A stretch of 64,000 bases of DNA from Roseiarcus sp963772555. GTDB taxonomy: Bacteria > Pseudomonadota > Alphaproteobacteria > Rhizobiales > Beijerinckiaceae. Below are positions 63,779 through 64,000 of the stretch, piece after piece. Numbering within the stretch: the stretch's first letter is position 1; each line of letters begins with the position of its first letter. The notes beneath the pieces are model-generated. The model did no database searches and was not told the origin of the DNA. It saw nothing but the letters and a program-made list of their open reading frames with translations. The stretch is taken from contig CAVYXQ010000018.1 of NCBI GenBank assembly GCA_963772555.1, positions 62,001 to 126,000 of the forward strand, read 5' to 3'. The translations under genes were made by a program, and so were the position numbers.

Positions 63779-63994
63779 TCAGCCCCCTGTGATTCTCTTC
63801 CGTCGGGACACGCCCCCGCCGATCGGCGGGCGGCGATTGCCGGGGTGCTTGGGATCGGGGCCCCAGATCGCCTGGTAGGTGTCGACGCAGCGGCCGGACG
63901 CCTGAAGGTAGACCGCGGCGGCGATCAGCGCGGCCCACCAGATCGCCAGGACAAGGAGCATCCAGCGCGGCGCGCCGACGAAGCCGAGCCCCAC
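63779..63994 (-). CDS. Small single-helix membrane protein, may be cut by window edge
   Basis: A frame of 71 residues or more with one membrane helix (about 12-31, 'MLLVLAIWWAALIAAAVYLQ') and a basic Pro/Gly-rich tail. The GTG at 63994 is a possible start, but the frame stays open to the window end, so the true start may lie beyond. No family is recognised. Confidence 0.5.
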   Translation of the reverse strand: MGLGFVGAPRWMLLVLAIWWAALIAAAVYLQASGRCVDTYQAIWGPDPKHPGNRRPPIGGGVSRRKRITGG

Positions 63995-64000
63995 CGCAGT

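Noticed and set aside
1..64000. tRNA genes, rRNA genes and CRISPR arrays
   Set aside because: No GTTCRAN-type T-arm with matching cloverleaf and no regularly spaced identical repeats were seen by eye. A tRNAscan and CRISPR search would settle this.

Overview
The window looks like a chromosomal segment of a GC-rich alphaproteobacterium, probably Rhizobiales/Hyphomicrobiales (Beijerinckiaceae, Methylocystaceae or Bradyrhizobiaceae type). The clues are a HemA-type 5-aminolevulinate synthase, a GAAC-N7-GAAC SOS box before recA, the gene order recA-alaS-icd, a eukaryote-type NADP isocitrate dehydrogenase, DUF1289 and cobS side by side, and an ATT start codon on infC. No genus can be named from the sequence alone. 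I found no tRNA or rRNA gene, no CRISPR array and no prophage.

Layout. 1-9.6 kb: a sugar catabolism block. A CUT1 ABC transporter (solute-binding protein cut by the window edge, two permeases, ATPase) encloses a GH172 (DUF2961) glycosidase and an ADP-ribosylglycohydrolase-fold protein. An SDR dehydrogenase, an enolase-superfamily acid-sugar dehydratase and a RhaM-type mutarotase follow. 9.9-16.8 kb (minus strand): a PhaC/PhaZ-like hydrolase with a Cys nucleophile, a small membrane protein and a HlyD-RbbA-YhhJ export operon. Two near-identical FNR/FixK-type boxes stand before the two transcription units. 17-23.4 kb: infC, a fosmidomycin-resistance-type MFS pump, an unusual MocR/MOSC/rubredoxin reading frame, and a lone urea-type binding protein (urtA). 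23.6-30.3 kb: a TetR-controlled RND efflux operon with a perfect palindromic operator, then an MhqD/MhqO-like hydrolase and ring-cleaving dioxygenase pair. 30.3-35.1 kb: the haem genes hemC, hemA, hemE and hemF. 35-39.6 kb: oxidoreductases, two small exported proteins and an AbrB-type membrane protein.

39.7-42.2 kb: an intact insertion sequence with 18-bp inverted repeats and a 6-bp target duplication, inserted in a palindrome just upstream of a Phd/PIN toxin-antitoxin pair. 42.2-53.3 kb: housekeeping genes (dusA, an aspartic protease, DUF1289, cobS, recA, alaS, icd, a lytic transglycosylase, pyrB). 53.7-64 kb: a Tat-exported FAD oxidase with a frameshift, a YghZ-like reductase, pirin, a remnant of a PhaC-like hydrolase, an SRAP protein, mtgA, an SDR running without a stop into a frameshifted aldo/keto reductase, and fumC.

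How the parts may work together. The sugar block and the 60-62 kb SDR/aldo-keto reductase pair together resemble an oxidative deoxy-sugar (L-fucose/L-rhamnose-like) route. The two hydrolases in the transporter operon both belong to folds that act on furanosides, so the transported substrate may be a furanoside. The FNR-type boxes suggest that the RbbA exporter and the PhaC-like hydrolase are induced together at low oxygen. These functional links are inferences from gene order and motifs.
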